Shown here: in pieces, positions 8,049 through 17,070 of the stretch
Position numbering within the stretch: the first letter of the stretch is position 1
Layout: the number at the start of each line of letters is the position of its first letter
Position numbers and translations under genes: made by a program
NCBI GenBank assembly: GCA_913054135.1
Contig: CAJXJK010000001.1
Coordinates: forward strand, 368,825-432,824
DNA: 64,000 nucleotides
Direction of reading: 5' to 3'
Source of the DNA: an uncultured Flavobacteriales bacterium
GTDB lineage: Bacteria; Bacteroidota; Bacteroidia; Flavobacteriales_D; Crocinitomicaceae
Notes under the pieces: model-generated
What the model was told of the DNA's origin: nothing
Seen by the model: the letters and a program-made list of their open reading frames with translations, nothing else
Databases searched by the model: none

Positions 8049-9434
8049 TTAGTTTGATTTTAATTTTGTGTAATTTTTATAGAATAAAGGAATCGTTTCT
8101 ATTCCTTTGTAAAAATTGAATAGTCCGTAATGTTCGTTAGGAGAATGAATAGCATCTGAATCCAGTCCAAATCCAAACAGAACTGTTTTAATGCCTAATA
8201 CTCTTTCAAACATTGCGACAATCGGAATTGATCCGCCTGATCTTAAAGGAATGGGAGTTTTTCCGAAAGTAGATTCCATTGCTAAACTTGCCGCCTTATA
8301 CTCTAAAGAGTCTACAGGTGTAACTGCTGGCTCGCCGCCATGATGAGGCGTCACCACAACTGAAGTTCCAACTGGAGCCATTGACTCAAAATGTGATTTA
8401 AATAAATCTGTAATTCTATTATAATCTTGATTCGGTACTAATCTCATTGAGATTTTAGCAAATGCCTTAGAGGCGATCACAGTTTTCGCACCTTCACCGG
8501 TATAACCACCCCAAATTCCGTTCACATCTAATGTCGGCCTTACAGTTGCACGTTCTAAAGTTGTGTATCCTTTTTCACCATCAACATCTTTAATACCTAA
8601 AGCATCACAATATGCTTTTTGTGAAAAAGGTGCATTAGCCATAAGTGTCTTCTCTTCTTGAGAGATTTCTTCAACATTATCGTAAAAACCAGGGATGTTT
8701 ATGTGATTGTTCTCATCAGTTAAATTGGCAATCATTTCAGCCAAGGCGTTAATTGGGTTTACCACTGCACCTCCATAGAGTCCGCTATGCAAATCTCTAT
8801 TTGGGCCAGTTAACTCAACCTCAACATAACTGAGACCTCTAAGGCCTGTAGTTATCGTTGGCACATCATTAGCCATGATTCCAGTATCCGAAACTAGTAT
8901 TACATCAGCACTGAACCTTTCTGAATGTTCTTTAATTACATCCTCCAAGTTTTCAGACCCCACTTCTTCTTCTCCTTCAATCAAAAATTTAACGTTACAT
9001 GGTAGGTCACCAGATTTCCACATGGCTTCAAAAGCCTTGACCTGCATAAACATTTGGCCCTTGTCATCACATGCACCTCTTGCGAATATTGCTCCTTCAG
9101 GATGAATATCCGTTTTTTTAATAATTGGTTCAAAAGGACCAGACTCCCACAACTCAATTGGATCAGGTGGTTGAACATCATAATGCCCATATACTAATAC
9201 GGTAGGTAAGTTTGGGTCAATTATTTTATCTGCATATACAATTGGGTGACCAGCAGTTTCAATAAGCTCTATGTTATCTGCCCCTGAAGCTTCAAGGTTG
9301 GACATGAGCGCTTTAGCCATATTAAGCACGTCATTCTTGTACGCCGAATCTGCGCTGATACTAGGTATTTTTAAAAGTTCGATTAATTCGTTTAAGAATC
9401 GATCTTTGTTTTCTGAGATGTATTGATTTGTCAT
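8049..9434 (-). CDS. M20-family metallodipeptidase (CNDP-like)
   Basis: 461 residues, no signal peptide. Metal-site motifs of the M20 dipeptidases are in order: His84/Asp86 in 'VYGHYDVQPPDP', the bridging Asp123 in 'RGACDDKGQ', the general-base/metal Glu pair in 'IEGEEEVGS' (153-160), and a late His in 'DAIHSPNE'. The dimerisation/lid domain lies between, with 'RDLHSGLYGGAV'. It hydrolyses dipeptides or N-acyl amino acids using two zinc ions in the cytoplasm. It is the first gene of the run leading to the LEA14-like gene and ddl; the 143-base gap to the divergent giant surface-protein gene must hold both promoters. Confidence 0.93.
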   Translation of the reverse strand: MTNQYISENKDRFLNELIELLKIPSISADSAYKNDVLNMAKALMSNLEASGADNIELIETAGHPIVYADKIIDPNLPTVLVYGHYDVQPPDPIELWESGPFEPIIKKTDIHPEGAIFARGACDDKGQMFMQVKAFEAMWKSGDLPCNVKFLIEGEEEVGSENLEDVIKEHSERFSADVILVSDTGIMANDVPTITTGLRGLSYVEVELTGPNRDLHSGLYGGAVVNPINALAEMIANLTDENNHINIPGFYDNVEEISQEEKTLMANAPFSQKAYCDALGIKDVDGEKGYTTLERATVRPTLDVNGIWGGYTGEGAKTVIASKAFAKISMRLVPNQDYNRITDLFKSHFESMAPVGTSVVVTPHHGGEPAVTPVDSLEYKAASLAMESTFGKTPIPLRSGGSIPIVAMFERVLGIKTVLFGFGLDSDAIHSPNEHYGLFNFYKGIETIPLFYKNYTKLKSN

Positions 9435-9494
9435 GAAATTTGTGTGTCTTTCGGTAAAAATAGCAATTGTTTGAGAGTCTATTCTTATTAGACG

Positions 9495-9517
9495 AAAAAA
9501 AAAAAAAATGTACTTTG
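9495..9517 (+). promoter_or_regulatory. A14 homopolymer followed by a TACTTTG -7-like element
   Basis: Fourteen adenines (9495-9508) are followed directly by TG and TACTTTG (9511-9517), close to the Bacteroidota -7 consensus TAnnTTTG. It sits 62 bases upstream of the start of the giant type B surface protein. The A-tract occupies the spacer and could both bend DNA and vary in length by slippage. The same TGTACTTTG string precedes the ECF sigma gene. Confidence 0.4.
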
Positions 9518-9578
9518 TGCAACCTTTTTAATTTGAATTCTGTCTTAGAGGCAGTGATATTCAAAAATACTCGAAAAA

Positions 9579-12500
9579 ATGAAGAAAAATAGTTTAATCC
9601 TCAGCATGATATTCCTTCTTACGGGATTCGTGTCTCATGGACAAATTGTCGTTGATAATGTGACAAATACACCAGAAGAGTTAGTTCAAAATGTACTTGT
9701 TGGTACAGGTGTAACAGTTTCTAACATTCAATTTAATGCCTCTGTGCCTTTCGCGCAAGCGGTTCAAACTCAGGTCGGTTATTTTGATGCAAACGGTACA
9801 ACTTTCCCTCTTTTAGAAGGATTAGTATTGGGTTCAGGAGACGTTCAAGTTTGTATTGGACCTAACAACTCTGGTTCAGCAACTAACAATAATGGTGTTG
9901 CGCCAGACCCAAATGATTTGGATTTAGCACAAATTGGCAGCCCGTTCACAATGAACAATGAGGCAATTCTTGAATTTGACTTCGTTCCTACTGGGGATTC
10001 AGTTTTATTCAACTACATTTTCGCTTCAGAAGAGTATCATGAATATTCAACTTCATCTTTTAATGATGGTTTCGGATTTATTATTTCAGGACCTGGTTTT
10101 ACTGGAGGATTCTTAAATGGTGGTGAAAACATTGCGATTGTTCCTGGAACGGTGAACTTACCGGTAACAATGAATAACCTTAACAATGGTTCTTCAAATA
10201 CAGGACCCTGTACTAACTGTGCTTACTTAACAGACAACCCAACTGGTTCACCTGATTTACAATTTGATGCTCACACTGTAATCTTACAGGCTGCCGCGCA
10301 AGTTCAATGTGGTGAAACTTATCATATTAAATTAGTAATTGGAGATGCTGGTGATACAGCATTTGATTCTGCAGTATTCTTAGAAGCGAATTCATTCAGC
10401 TCTAACAGTCCTGATATTTCAATTGACTTAGTTGATATCAATGGTGATCCTCTAGTAGGGAATGAATTAATTGAAGGATGTTCTTCTGCCGCAATTAACT
10501 TCATTAAACCAAATGGATACACTGATTCTTCTTATGTTGTTGATATCAATGTTTCTGGTACTGCTACAAACGGAACAGATTATTCGAATATCTCTCCTAA
10601 TTATACTATCCCACCGGGACAAGATACTTTAACAGTAACTATTGATGCATTAGCTGACCTTATTGGAGAAGGTAATGAGACTTTAGTTATTGAAACTTAT
10701 TACGTAACTCCATGTGGAGATACAATGACAGTAAGTGCAGATATTGTAATTATTGATAATCCACCTTCTTATAATGTATTTGCTGATGATGTTGTACTTG
10801 ATTGTCCAACAAACACAGTTGATGTTACTGCATGGACAGATGGAGGAATTCCTAACTTATCATTTGATTGGGGAATCTACGGTACAGGTGCTACGGCAGC
10901 CTTACCTGGAAACATTAATGGAACAACACAATATACAGTAACTGTTACTGACGAATGTGGAATGATTCAAGACACCACGGTCAACGTCACCTTGACAGCT
11001 GCTCCGGTTCCTACAATTACATTTAACCAAAATACATTTACTATTTGCCCTGGTGATCAGGTTGATATAGATGCGACAGTAAACAACCCTTATGATGTTG
11101 GTTCTGTTGTTATCGACTGGCAACCGACTGGAGAAACTACAGAAGATATTTCTGTAAGTCCAGTCGTTGAAACATGGTATTATATGAGTTTAAATGATGG
11201 ATGTTATGATATCATTGATTCAGTAAAAGTTGAAATCGGAACAGTAGATTTAACTGATATTTCAATTGTAAATGCGGTTTCATGTCCTGGATTGGGTGGA
11301 TTCGTAGCAGGTGAAGTTCACGTTTTACCAGACGATCCTACAAGTACTTATACATTGACAGGAACAGCAGTTGTTGGACCTCAAAATGATGGTGACTTCA
11401 CAGGTCTTGCACCAGGAGCTTACTTCTTAAATGTTACTAACTCTGACGGATGTTTCATTGACACTGCTGTAACAGTAGGAACAGATGGAAATATTCCTCA
11501 ACCAATATTTGTAATGGATTCATTGAGAGATGTTACTTGTTTCGGAACAAATGATGGTGGAGCTTATATTGATGAAATTGAAAGCTTACCTGTACCAACA
11601 GGACCATATGATGTTGTTTGGACGCACACTTCTGGTGTACACTTCTCAGAAACTGTTTCAGGAATTGCTGGTGGTAACCCAGATTCAGAAGTTGATGATC
11701 TTTACGGAGGGCAATGGATTGTAACAGTTACTGATGCCGTTGGATGTCCATGGTCAAACATCTTTGAGATCTTTGAGCCAGACGAATTAACAGTTGATTG
11801 GACTTACAATGATCCAACTTGTTTCCAATTCACTGATGGTTCTGTAACTATCAATGCTGACGGAGGAAATGGTGGAAACACTTACCAGATTTGGGATGCT
11901 TCACAAACTATCCTTAATCCTGGAAACACAAACACAGCTAACACATTAGGTGAAGGATGGTATTATGCGGACATCACTGACATGAATGGATGTTATGTAC
12001 TTGATTCAGTTCAATTGTTCCACCCTGGTGAGTTAGACATTGATTTAACAATTGACCAACCATTATGTTATGGTCAACCAACTGGTTTAGCAACTGTTGA
12101 TACAGTTTACAACTACACTGGTGCGTTTAACCAAATTGCTTACTTCTGGTCTCCAAACCCATCAGGAAATCCTAACGGAATTGGAACTAACTGGATCAAC
12201 CATATGGGACCTGGACCTTATAACTTAACTATCAATGATGAGAACGGTTGTTCTAAAACATTTGATATGTCAATTGTTTATCCACCTGAATTAGTTTTCA
12301 CTGAATTAGGAATGGAAGAAGCTTACTGTAGACAGTTTAACTACCAATCAGGAAACGGAGTTGTGTTTGCTGCTGCTGGTGGAGGAACACCTGACTACAC
12401 TTATACTTGGACTAACTTAGGAACAGGTGCTACCTCTAACAACACTACATGGGGTGGATTGAACCCTGGACTTTACTACATCTTAGTACAAGATGGAAAC

Positions 12501-13160
12501 GGATGTTTGATGGCTGATACTGTTCAGTTAGATTCATTAAATCCAATCTCTGACTTTAATGTAGCTTCAGCTCAATTCTTAACTCCTGATTTATATGAAG
12601 GAACTGCTGATCCTGAAGTTTGTATTGATTTCACTAGCATCTCTGAAAACTATGCTAACCCTAACAATCCGAATGCGGATACGACATTCTTCTGGAACTT
12701 GAATTATGATGCAAGTAACCCAGGATTTGGATGGCAAATTTCACATGATGTGAATGCAGTATATGACACTTGTTTCTCAGACTCTGGTCACTATGAAGTT
12801 TGTTTAGTAACTATCAATAAAAATGGTTGTTCAGATACGGCTTGTAAGACAATGATTATCTATGATGCATTGCAGTTTACTCCGGTAAACATCTTTACAC
12901 CAGATGGAGACAACAACAATGACTTCTTCACATTTGATTATTGGGCGCAAGCAGTTGCAACCTTTGAATGTGTTATCGTTAATAGATGGGGTGTAACAGT
13001 TCACATTATGAATGACATTGCAGACCAATGGGATGGAACAGACATGAACGGTTCTCCACTTCCTGATGGAATTTATTACTACACGTATACTGGGGTGTCA
13101 ACTGACAACACAGCATTTAGTGGCCAAGGATTCACCCATATAGTCGGATCCGGACTTTAG
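9579..13160 (+). CDS. Giant T9SS type B surface protein with choice-of-anchor L domain
   Basis: 1193 residues. A signal peptide (about 1-21) is followed by a choice-of-anchor L domain (about 30-275; 'LEFDFVPTGDSVLFNYIFAS', 'EEYHEYSTSSFNDGFGFIIS'). A Calx-beta-like segment (about 280-400) and several SprB/PKD-like repeats ('VTCFGTNDGGAYI', 'PTCFQFTDGSVTINADGG', 'QPLCYGQPTGLATV') come next. The protein ends in a gliding/CHU_C type B sorting domain ('IFTPDGDNNNDFF', 'IVNRWGVTVHIM', 'WDGTDMNGSPLPDGIYYYTY'). Such proteins are exported by T9SS and attached to the cell surface, with roles in adhesion or gliding. It is a single transcription unit ended by a strong terminator just downstream. Confidence 0.9.
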   Translation: MKKNSLILSMIFLLTGFVSHGQIVVDNVTNTPEELVQNVLVGTGVTVSNIQFNASVPFAQAVQTQVGYFDANGTTFPLLEGLVLGSGDVQVCIGPNNSGSATNNNGVAPDPNDLDLAQIGSPFTMNNEAILEFDFVPTGDSVLFNYIFASEEYHEYSTSSFNDGFGFIISGPGFTGGFLNGGENIAIVPGTVNLPVTMNNLNNGSSNTGPCTNCAYLTDNPTGSPDLQFDAHTVILQAAAQVQCGETYHIKLVIGDAGDTAFDSAVFLEANSFSSNSPDISIDLVDINGDPLVGNELIEGCSSAAINFIKPNGYTDSSYVVDINVSGTATNGTDYSNISPNYTIPPGQDTLTVTIDALADLIGEGNETLVIETYYVTPCGDTMTVSADIVIIDNPPSYNVFADDVVLDCPTNTVDVTAWTDGGIPNLSFDWGIYGTGATAALPGNINGTTQYTVTVTDECGMIQDTTVNVTLTAAPVPTITFNQNTFTICPGDQVDIDATVNNPYDVGSVVIDWQPTGETTEDISVSPVVETWYYMSLNDGCYDIIDSVKVEIGTVDLTDISIVNAVSCPGLGGFVAGEVHVLPDDPTSTYTLTGTAVVGPQNDGDFTGLAPGAYFLNVTNSDGCFIDTAVTVGTDGNIPQPIFVMDSLRDVTCFGTNDGGAYIDEIESLPVPTGPYDVVWTHTSGVHFSETVSGIAGGNPDSEVDDLYGGQWIVTVTDAVGCPWSNIFEIFEPDELTVDWTYNDPTCFQFTDGSVTINADGGNGGNTYQIWDASQTILNPGNTNTANTLGEGWYYADITDMNGCYVLDSVQLFHPGELDIDLTIDQPLCYGQPTGLATVDTVYNYTGAFNQIAYFWSPNPSGNPNGIGTNWINHMGPGPYNLTINDENGCSKTFDMSIVYPPELVFTELGMEEAYCRQFNYQSGNGVVFAAAGGGTPDYTYTWTNLGTGATSNNTTWGGLNPGLYYILVQDGNGCLMADTVQLDSLNPISDFNVASAQFLTPDLYEGTADPEVCIDFTSISENYANPNNPNADTTFFWNLNYDASNPGFGWQISHDVNAVYDTCFSDSGHYEVCLVTINKNGCSDTACKTMIIYDALQFTPVNIFTPDGDNNNDFFTFDYWAQAVATFECVIVNRWGVTVHIMNDIADQWDGTDMNGSPLPDGIYYYTYTGVSTDNTAFSGQGFTHIVGSGL

Positions 13161-13181
13161 AAATAAATCTTAAATAATTGA

Positions 13182-13216
13182 AACGTCCTGACTTAATTGT
13201 CAGGACGTTTTTTTTT
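13182..13216 (+). terminator. Rho-independent terminator after the giant surface protein
   Basis: AACGTCCTGAC (13182-13192) and GTCAGGACGTT (13199-13209) form an 11-bp perfect stem with a 6-base loop, followed by an unbroken T run to 13216. Confidence 0.92.
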
Positions 13217-13251
13217 GCTTAGAATATTCTGAACTTTAAACTTCATTAAAC

Positions 13252-13283
13252 AAAAAAGGCCACTCAAGTAGAGTGGCCTTTTT
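13252..13283 (-). terminator. Bidirectional terminator between convergent genes
   Basis: AAAAAGGCCACTC (from 13253) pairs with GAGTGGCCTTTTT (to 13283) around the loop AAGTA, with A/T tracts on both sides. It lies just past the stop of the DinB-like gene on the minus strand. A related stem (AAAAAAGGCCACTC on its left side) occurs at 39335-39365. Confidence 0.88.
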
Positions 13284-13287
13284 AAAT

Positions 13288-13845
13288 TTATTTAATGTCG
13301 TCAGTAAAATGACCTTCGTGTTTTCCTTTGTCGAATTTCTCTTGATTGAATTCTGACGATTTCCCTTTCGGTATTGAAAGGGACTCCCAATCAGAACCCT
13401 TTATATGTTTGCCTAAAAATACAATCTGCCCAACATGATAAGAGTAATGATTCATTTGCCTATTAAAAGCTTCAATAATTGTGTGCTTTTGGTTTCGAAT
13501 ATAAATCGGACGGTCAAAATTTGAAGGGGTAATGGCATAAAGCGCCTGAAAAAGACACATCCAACCTTGCTCCCACTTTTCAACTAATTGCTCCTTCGTC
13601 TTAATCTGTTCTTCAAACTCAAGATCTCTTTTTCTCCATTCCTTCTCTCCATCTTCGGTTAAAAAATTGGTCCATCTTGACATCATGTTTCCCCATAGAT
13701 GGTTCACAATGATAGCAACTGAATTAGATTCTTCATCAATTTTCACATGAATCTCTTCTTCAGAAAGTAGCAATATCGTTTTGTCTCCAAGTGATTTATA
13801 ATACTCAAATTGCTTAATGACGCTATTTAAATAATTTGGAATCAT
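13288..13845 (-). CDS. DUF1572 family protein (DinB-like four-helix bundle)
   Basis: 185 residues, cytoplasmic. The pattern fits DUF1572, a DinB/YfiT-like family with three metal-binding histidines: one in 'AIIVNHLWGNMMSRW' (about residue 49) and two in 'NHYSYHVGQIVFLGK' (about 132-137). 'RPIYIRNQKHTIIEAFNRQ' is also typical. The biochemical role is unknown; relatives include thiol-S-transferases and stress proteins. Its start overlaps the stop of thiL by 4 bases (ATGA), so the two are translationally coupled. Confidence 0.82.
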   Translation of the reverse strand: MIPNYLNSVIKQFEYYKSLGDKTILLLSEEEIHVKIDEESNSVAIIVNHLWGNMMSRWTNFLTEDGEKEWRKRDLEFEEQIKTKEQLVEKWEQGWMCLFQALYAITPSNFDRPIYIRNQKHTIIEAFNRQMNHYSYHVGQIVFLGKHIKGSDWESLSIPKGKSSEFNQEKFDKGKHEGHFTDDIK

Positions 13846-14879
13846 TCTTCTCCTTCAAAATGGTTCCAACCTTGAGCAGTCAATGGAATTTGTGTCCCAC
13901 CTCTATCAACAATTGATGAACCTGCATTCTTATCTACAAAATGACCGACAACAGTTAAATGCTCATTGTCTTTCACCTTATCGTAATCAGTTTGGGAAAT
14001 TGAAAACAATAACTCATAATCTTCACCACCGTTTAAGGCAGCTGTACTGGCATCAAGGTTAAAATCTCTTGCCGCATTATAAGTTTCTTGATCAACTGGT
14101 AATTTCTCATCATAAACTACAACACCTAACTCACTGTGTTTAGCTAGGTGAAGTGCTTCTGAAGCTAAACCATCTGAAACATCAATCATAGAAGTTGGTT
14201 TAATACCAAGCTCCTTTAAAAAATGTACAATGTCTTTTCTTGCCTCAGGTTTTAATTGTCTTTCAAGAATGTAATCACATCCTTCTAGTTCTGGCTGCAT
14301 TTCAGGATTATCCTTATAAACTTCTTTTTCTCTCTCAAGAATTTGAAGGCCCATATATGCTCCGCCTAAATTTCCAGAAACTACTAGTAAATCATTTTCT
14401 TTTGCACCTGAACGGTACACAATTTCATCTTTTGCAACTTCACCCAATGCAGTAATTGAAATAATCAAACCTGAAGTTGAAGATGTGGTATCTCCACCAA
14501 CTAAGTCTACTTGATATAGCTCACAGGCTTTATGGATTCCTTTATAAATTTCTTCAACCGCCTCAATTGAAAATCTGTTTGAAAGTGCAATTGAAACTGT
14601 AATCTGCGTCACGTCACCATTCATAGCATAGATGTCAGAAAAATTGACAATCGCAGCTTTATAGCCGAGATGCATTAAGGGTACATACATTAAGTTGAAG
14701 TGAATTCCTTCAACTAACATATCAGTAGAAACCAACTGATACTTATCTCCTGCATCAATTACGGCAGCATCATCTCCTACTCCTAGGACAGTTGAATCTT
14801 GATACTTTTTTGTGTCCTTGGTTAATCTATCGATCAATCCAAATTCACCTAATTGGTCTAATTCTGTTCTTTTATCCAT
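13842..14879 (-). CDS. thiL: Thiamine-monophosphate kinase
   Basis: Phosphorylates thiamine monophosphate to thiamine diphosphate with ATP in the cytoplasm. 'GEFGLIDRL' at the N-terminus, 'VLGVGDDAAVID', 'STDMLVEGIHFN', 'VNFSDIYAMNG', 'LVGGDTTSS' and 'IDVSDGLASE' are ThiL signatures in order. I place the start at ATG 14879 (345 residues, 'MDKRTELDQLGEFG'). An upstream ATG at 14915 would lie inside the fumC terminator hairpin and adds 12 non-conserved residues. It overlaps the DUF1572 gene by 4 bases. Confidence 0.95.
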   Translation of the reverse strand: MDKRTELDQLGEFGLIDRLTKDTKKYQDSTVLGVGDDAAVIDAGDKYQLVSTDMLVEGIHFNLMYVPLMHLGYKAAIVNFSDIYAMNGDVTQITVSIALSNRFSIEAVEEIYKGIHKACELYQVDLVGGDTTSSTSGLIISITALGEVAKDEIVYRSGAKENDLLVVSGNLGGAYMGLQILEREKEVYKDNPEMQPELEGCDYILERQLKPEARKDIVHFLKELGIKPTSMIDVSDGLASEALHLAKHSELGVVVYDEKLPVDQETYNAARDFNLDASTAALNGGEDYELLFSISQTDYDKVKDNEHLTVVGHFVDKNAGSSIVDRGGTQIPLTAQGWNHFEGEE

Positions 14880-14882
14880 ATC

Positions 14883-14922
14883 TAAAAAATCCCTTTTGCC
14901 ATTTTTGCTTGACAAAAGGGAT
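14883..14922 (-). terminator. Rho-independent terminator of fumC
   Basis: Read on the minus strand, ATCCCTTTTG (14922-14913) pairs with CAAAAGGGAT (14898-14889) and is followed by TTTTTT. It lies 25 bases past the fumC stop and just before the chosen thiL start, so thiL must have its own promoter or depend on read-through. Confidence 0.85.
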
Positions 14923-14946
14923 CGATTTTATTTATTTTCTAGTTGA

Positions 14947-16344
14947 TTAATCTAAAGATCCGATCATCTTTTTTGGATCAACCCATTCTTCATATTTCTC
15001 TGCAGGTACATATCCTAAACGAATTGCTTCTTCTTTCAAAGTTGTTCCGTTTTCATGCGCAGTGTTTGCAATCTCAGCAGCCTTATAGTATCCAATTTTG
15101 GTATTCAAAGCAGTCACAAGCATTAAAGAGTTGTTCAATAACTCTTGAATTCTCGGGTTATTTGGTTGAATTCCTTTAGCACAATTTTCATTGAATGATA
15201 CACAAGCATCACCTATTAATCTTGCTGATTGTAAAAGGTTGGCAGCCATCATTGGTTTAAAAACATTCAGTTCATAATGTCCTTGAGTTCCTGCAACAGT
15301 AACGGCAACATCATTTCCCATTACTTGTGCGCAAACCATGGTAATAGCTTCTGCTTGAGTTGGATTTACTTTACCTGGCATAATTGAAGACCCAGGTTCA
15401 TTAGCTGGAATAATTAACTCTCCAATACCTGATCTTGGGCCAGAAGCCATCATTCTAATATCGTTTGCAATTTTATTGATTGAAACCGCAATTTGCTTTA
15501 ATGCTCCATGAGATTCAACAATGGCATCATGAGCTGCTAAAGCTTCAAATTTATTTTCTGCCGTAATGAAAGGAAGACCTGTGAATTCAGCAATGTACTT
15601 CGCTACTAAAACGTCATAACCTTTAGGCGTATTTAATCCGGTACCTACTGCAGTTCCCCCAAGAGCAAGCTCTGAAAGATGTGCTAAAGTATTTTTTAAG
15701 GCTCTTAATCCGTGATCTAATTGAGAAGCATATCCTGAAAATTCTTGTCCTAAAGTTAGAGGAGTCGCATCCATTAAGTGCGTTCTTCCAATTTTTACGA
15801 CATCTTTAAATTCTGCTGATTTTTTTCTGAACGTATCTAACAGAGCTTCAACTCCTGGAATCGTAGTTTCTAAAATCATTTTATAAGCCGCGATATGCAT
15901 TCCTGTAGGGAAAGTATCATTTGATGATTGTGATTTATTTACATCATCATTTGGCATCAATGTTTTTTCTCCTTCACCAATCTTATTACCTGCTAACTCA
16001 TGTGCTCTATGCGCTACAACTTCATTAACATTCATATTTGATTGAGTTCCAGAACCTGTTTGCCAAATAACCAATGGAAACTGGTCATCAAGCTTACCAG
16101 CCAAAATTTCGTCACAAACTTGACCGATCAAATCTCTTTTTGAAGCATCCAACACACCCAACTCACAATTAGTGTAAGCAGCAGCCTTTTTTAGATAAGC
16201 AAAACCTCTAACTACCTCTATTGGCATAGATCCGGCTGGGCCAATTTTAAAATTATTTCTTGACCGTTCTGTCTGTGCACCCCAATATTTATCGGCAGGT
16301 ACCTTAACTTCACCTATTGTATCTTTTTCAATTCTATATTCCAT
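14947..16344 (-). CDS. fumC: Class II fumarate hydratase
   Basis: 465 residues, the usual FumC length. The superfamily signature '[13 protein letters not shown]' (about 317-329) is intact, as are '[16 protein letters not shown]' (active-site region), '[11 protein letters not shown]' and '[20 protein letters not shown]' with the catalytic His. It interconverts fumarate and malate in the citric acid cycle without an Fe-S cluster. It is transcribed alone; a -7-like element lies about 50 bases upstream and a strong terminator follows. Confidence 0.97.
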   Translation of the reverse strand: MEYRIEKDTIGEVKVPADKYWGAQTERSRNNFKIGPAGSMPIEVVRGFAYLKKAAAYTNCELGVLDASKRDLIGQVCDEILAGKLDDQFPLVIWQTGSGTQSNMNVNEVVAHRAHELAGNKIGEGEKTLMPNDDVNKSQSSNDTFPTGMHIAAYKMILETTIPGVEALLDTFRKKSAEFKDVVKIGRTHLMDATPLTLGQEFSGYASQLDHGLRALKNTLAHLSELALGGTAVGTGLNTPKGYDVLVAKYIAEFTGLPFITAENKFEALAAHDAIVESHGALKQIAVSINKIANDIRMMASGPRSGIGELIIPANEPGSSIMPGKVNPTQAEAITMVCAQVMGNDVAVTVAGTQGHYELNVFKPMMAANLLQSARLIGDACVSFNENCAKGIQPNNPRIQELLNNSLMLVTALNTKIGYYKAAEIANTAHENGTTLKEEAIRLGYVPAEKYEEWVDPKKMIGSLD

Positions 16345-16393
16345 TTATACTTTATTTCAGAATTAATATTAACTTTATCCCACAATTAATTGA

Positions 16394-16401
16394 CAAAAAT
16401 A
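16394..16401 (-). promoter_or_regulatory. Putative fumC -7 element TATTTTTG
   Basis: On the minus strand TATTTTTG matches TAnnTTTG exactly, about 50 bases before the fumC start. I see no clear TTG at the -33 distance, so support is partial. Confidence 0.4.
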
Positions 16402-16410
16402 ATATAAATC

Positions 16411-16572
16411 ATGGTTGCATTAGGTCTCGCTTTATTTCTTTGTATCGGATTACTAGCATTTTGGGTATTAGCTTTTCTTTTAGGATTTGCTGTTCCTTTC
16501 TGGTTAACACTAGGAGCTCTTGAAATGTTAAGACCAAAAAGATTAAAAGAAGCAGTAGACACTGAAGCCTAG
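16411..16572 (+). CDS. 53-residue hydrophobic membrane peptide
   Basis: The reading frame starts ATG GTT GCA at 16411 and ends TAG at 16570. The product begins 'MVALGLALFLCIGLLAFWVL' and continues hydrophobic ('AFLLGFAVPFWLTLGALEML') before a charged tail 'RPKRLKEAVDTEA', consistent with one long or two short membrane helices and a cytoplasmic tail (positive-inside). A strong terminator follows 22 bases after the stop and the gene is divergent from fumC, which supports a real transcription unit. No family is recognised. Confidence 0.6.
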   Translation: MVALGLALFLCIGLLAFWVLAFLLGFAVPFWLTLGALEMLRPKRLKEAVDTEA

Positions 16573-16593
16573 ATTTATTTTCTAAATAATATT

Positions 16594-16629
16594 AAAAAAG
16601 CCCCTTTCATTTTGATTGGGGCTTTTTTT
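16594..16629 (+). terminator. Bidirectional terminator between the membrane peptide and arsC-like genes
   Basis: AAAAAAGCCCC (16594-16604) pairs with GGGGCTTTTTT (16618-16628) around a 13-base loop, with A and T runs at both ends. The TAA of the minus-strand gene overlaps the last bases. Confidence 0.88.
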
Positions 16630-16966
16630 ATGCAATTTCTAATACTCTTTCTGGTGGTCTTCCTACAACTGCCTTATCTCCGTTGACAAAAATTGGTCTT
16701 TCAATTAATTTTGGAAATTTTACCATAGCCTCAATCCACTCTTTTTCACTCAATTCTTTGCCTTTAAAATTCTCTTTAAATGCTGGTTCTCCTTTTCTGA
16801 TCAATTCGCTAGCCTTCATTCCAAGTTTCGAGAGAACATCCTTGATATCAGAAGCATTCGGTGGATTATCCAAATACTTATATTCTTCAAATTTCACCTT
16901 ATTTTCATTCAATATTTCAACCGCACATCTACTTTTAGAGCAACGGTTATTGTGCCAAATTTTCAT
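16628..16966 (-). CDS. arsC: ArsC/Spx-family arsenate reductase-like protein
   Basis: 112 residues with the thioredoxin-like ArsC fold. The catalytic Cys9 is in 'WHNNRCSKSR', followed by 'YKYLDNPPNASDIKDVLSKLGM', 'LIRKGEPAFKEN' and the C-terminal 'IERPIFVNGDKAVVGRPPE'. These match glutaredoxin-dependent arsenate reductases (ArsC/YffB type). No arsenical pump or ArsR regulator is next to it, so a general thiol-reductase role is possible. It stands alone, convergent with the small membrane-peptide gene. Confidence 0.85.
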   Translation of the reverse strand: MKIWHNNRCSKSRCAVEILNENKVKFEEYKYLDNPPNASDIKDVLSKLGMKASELIRKGEPAFKENFKGKELSEKEWIEAMVKFPKLIERPIFVNGDKAVVGRPPERVLEIA

Positions 16967-17016
16967 TTTTACGTTTTAAGCATATGATTATTGGTTAAAT
17001 TTAGACAACTTTTTGA

Positions 17017-17034
17017 GTAATACTAACGTATTAC
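17017..17034. promoter_or_regulatory. Perfect inverted repeat upstream of the lectin-domain gene
   Basis: GTAATAC (17017-17023) and GTATTAC (17028-17034) are perfect inverted arms around TAAC, 37 bases before the start at 17071 and close to where a promoter must lie. It could be an operator half-site pair; no protein is known to bind it. Confidence 0.35.
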
Positions 17035-17070
17035 AAACGATACTGATAGACTTTACGTCATTAAATTGAA

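Noticed and set aside
9361..9564. 67-codon minus-strand frame upstream of the M20 dipeptidase
   Set aside because: It overlaps the start of the dipeptidase gene and the A14 tract; lysine/phenylalanine-rich composition comes from the homopolymer.
14880..14915. Longer thiL start
   Set aside because: It would start inside the fumC terminator hairpin and adds residues absent from the family.
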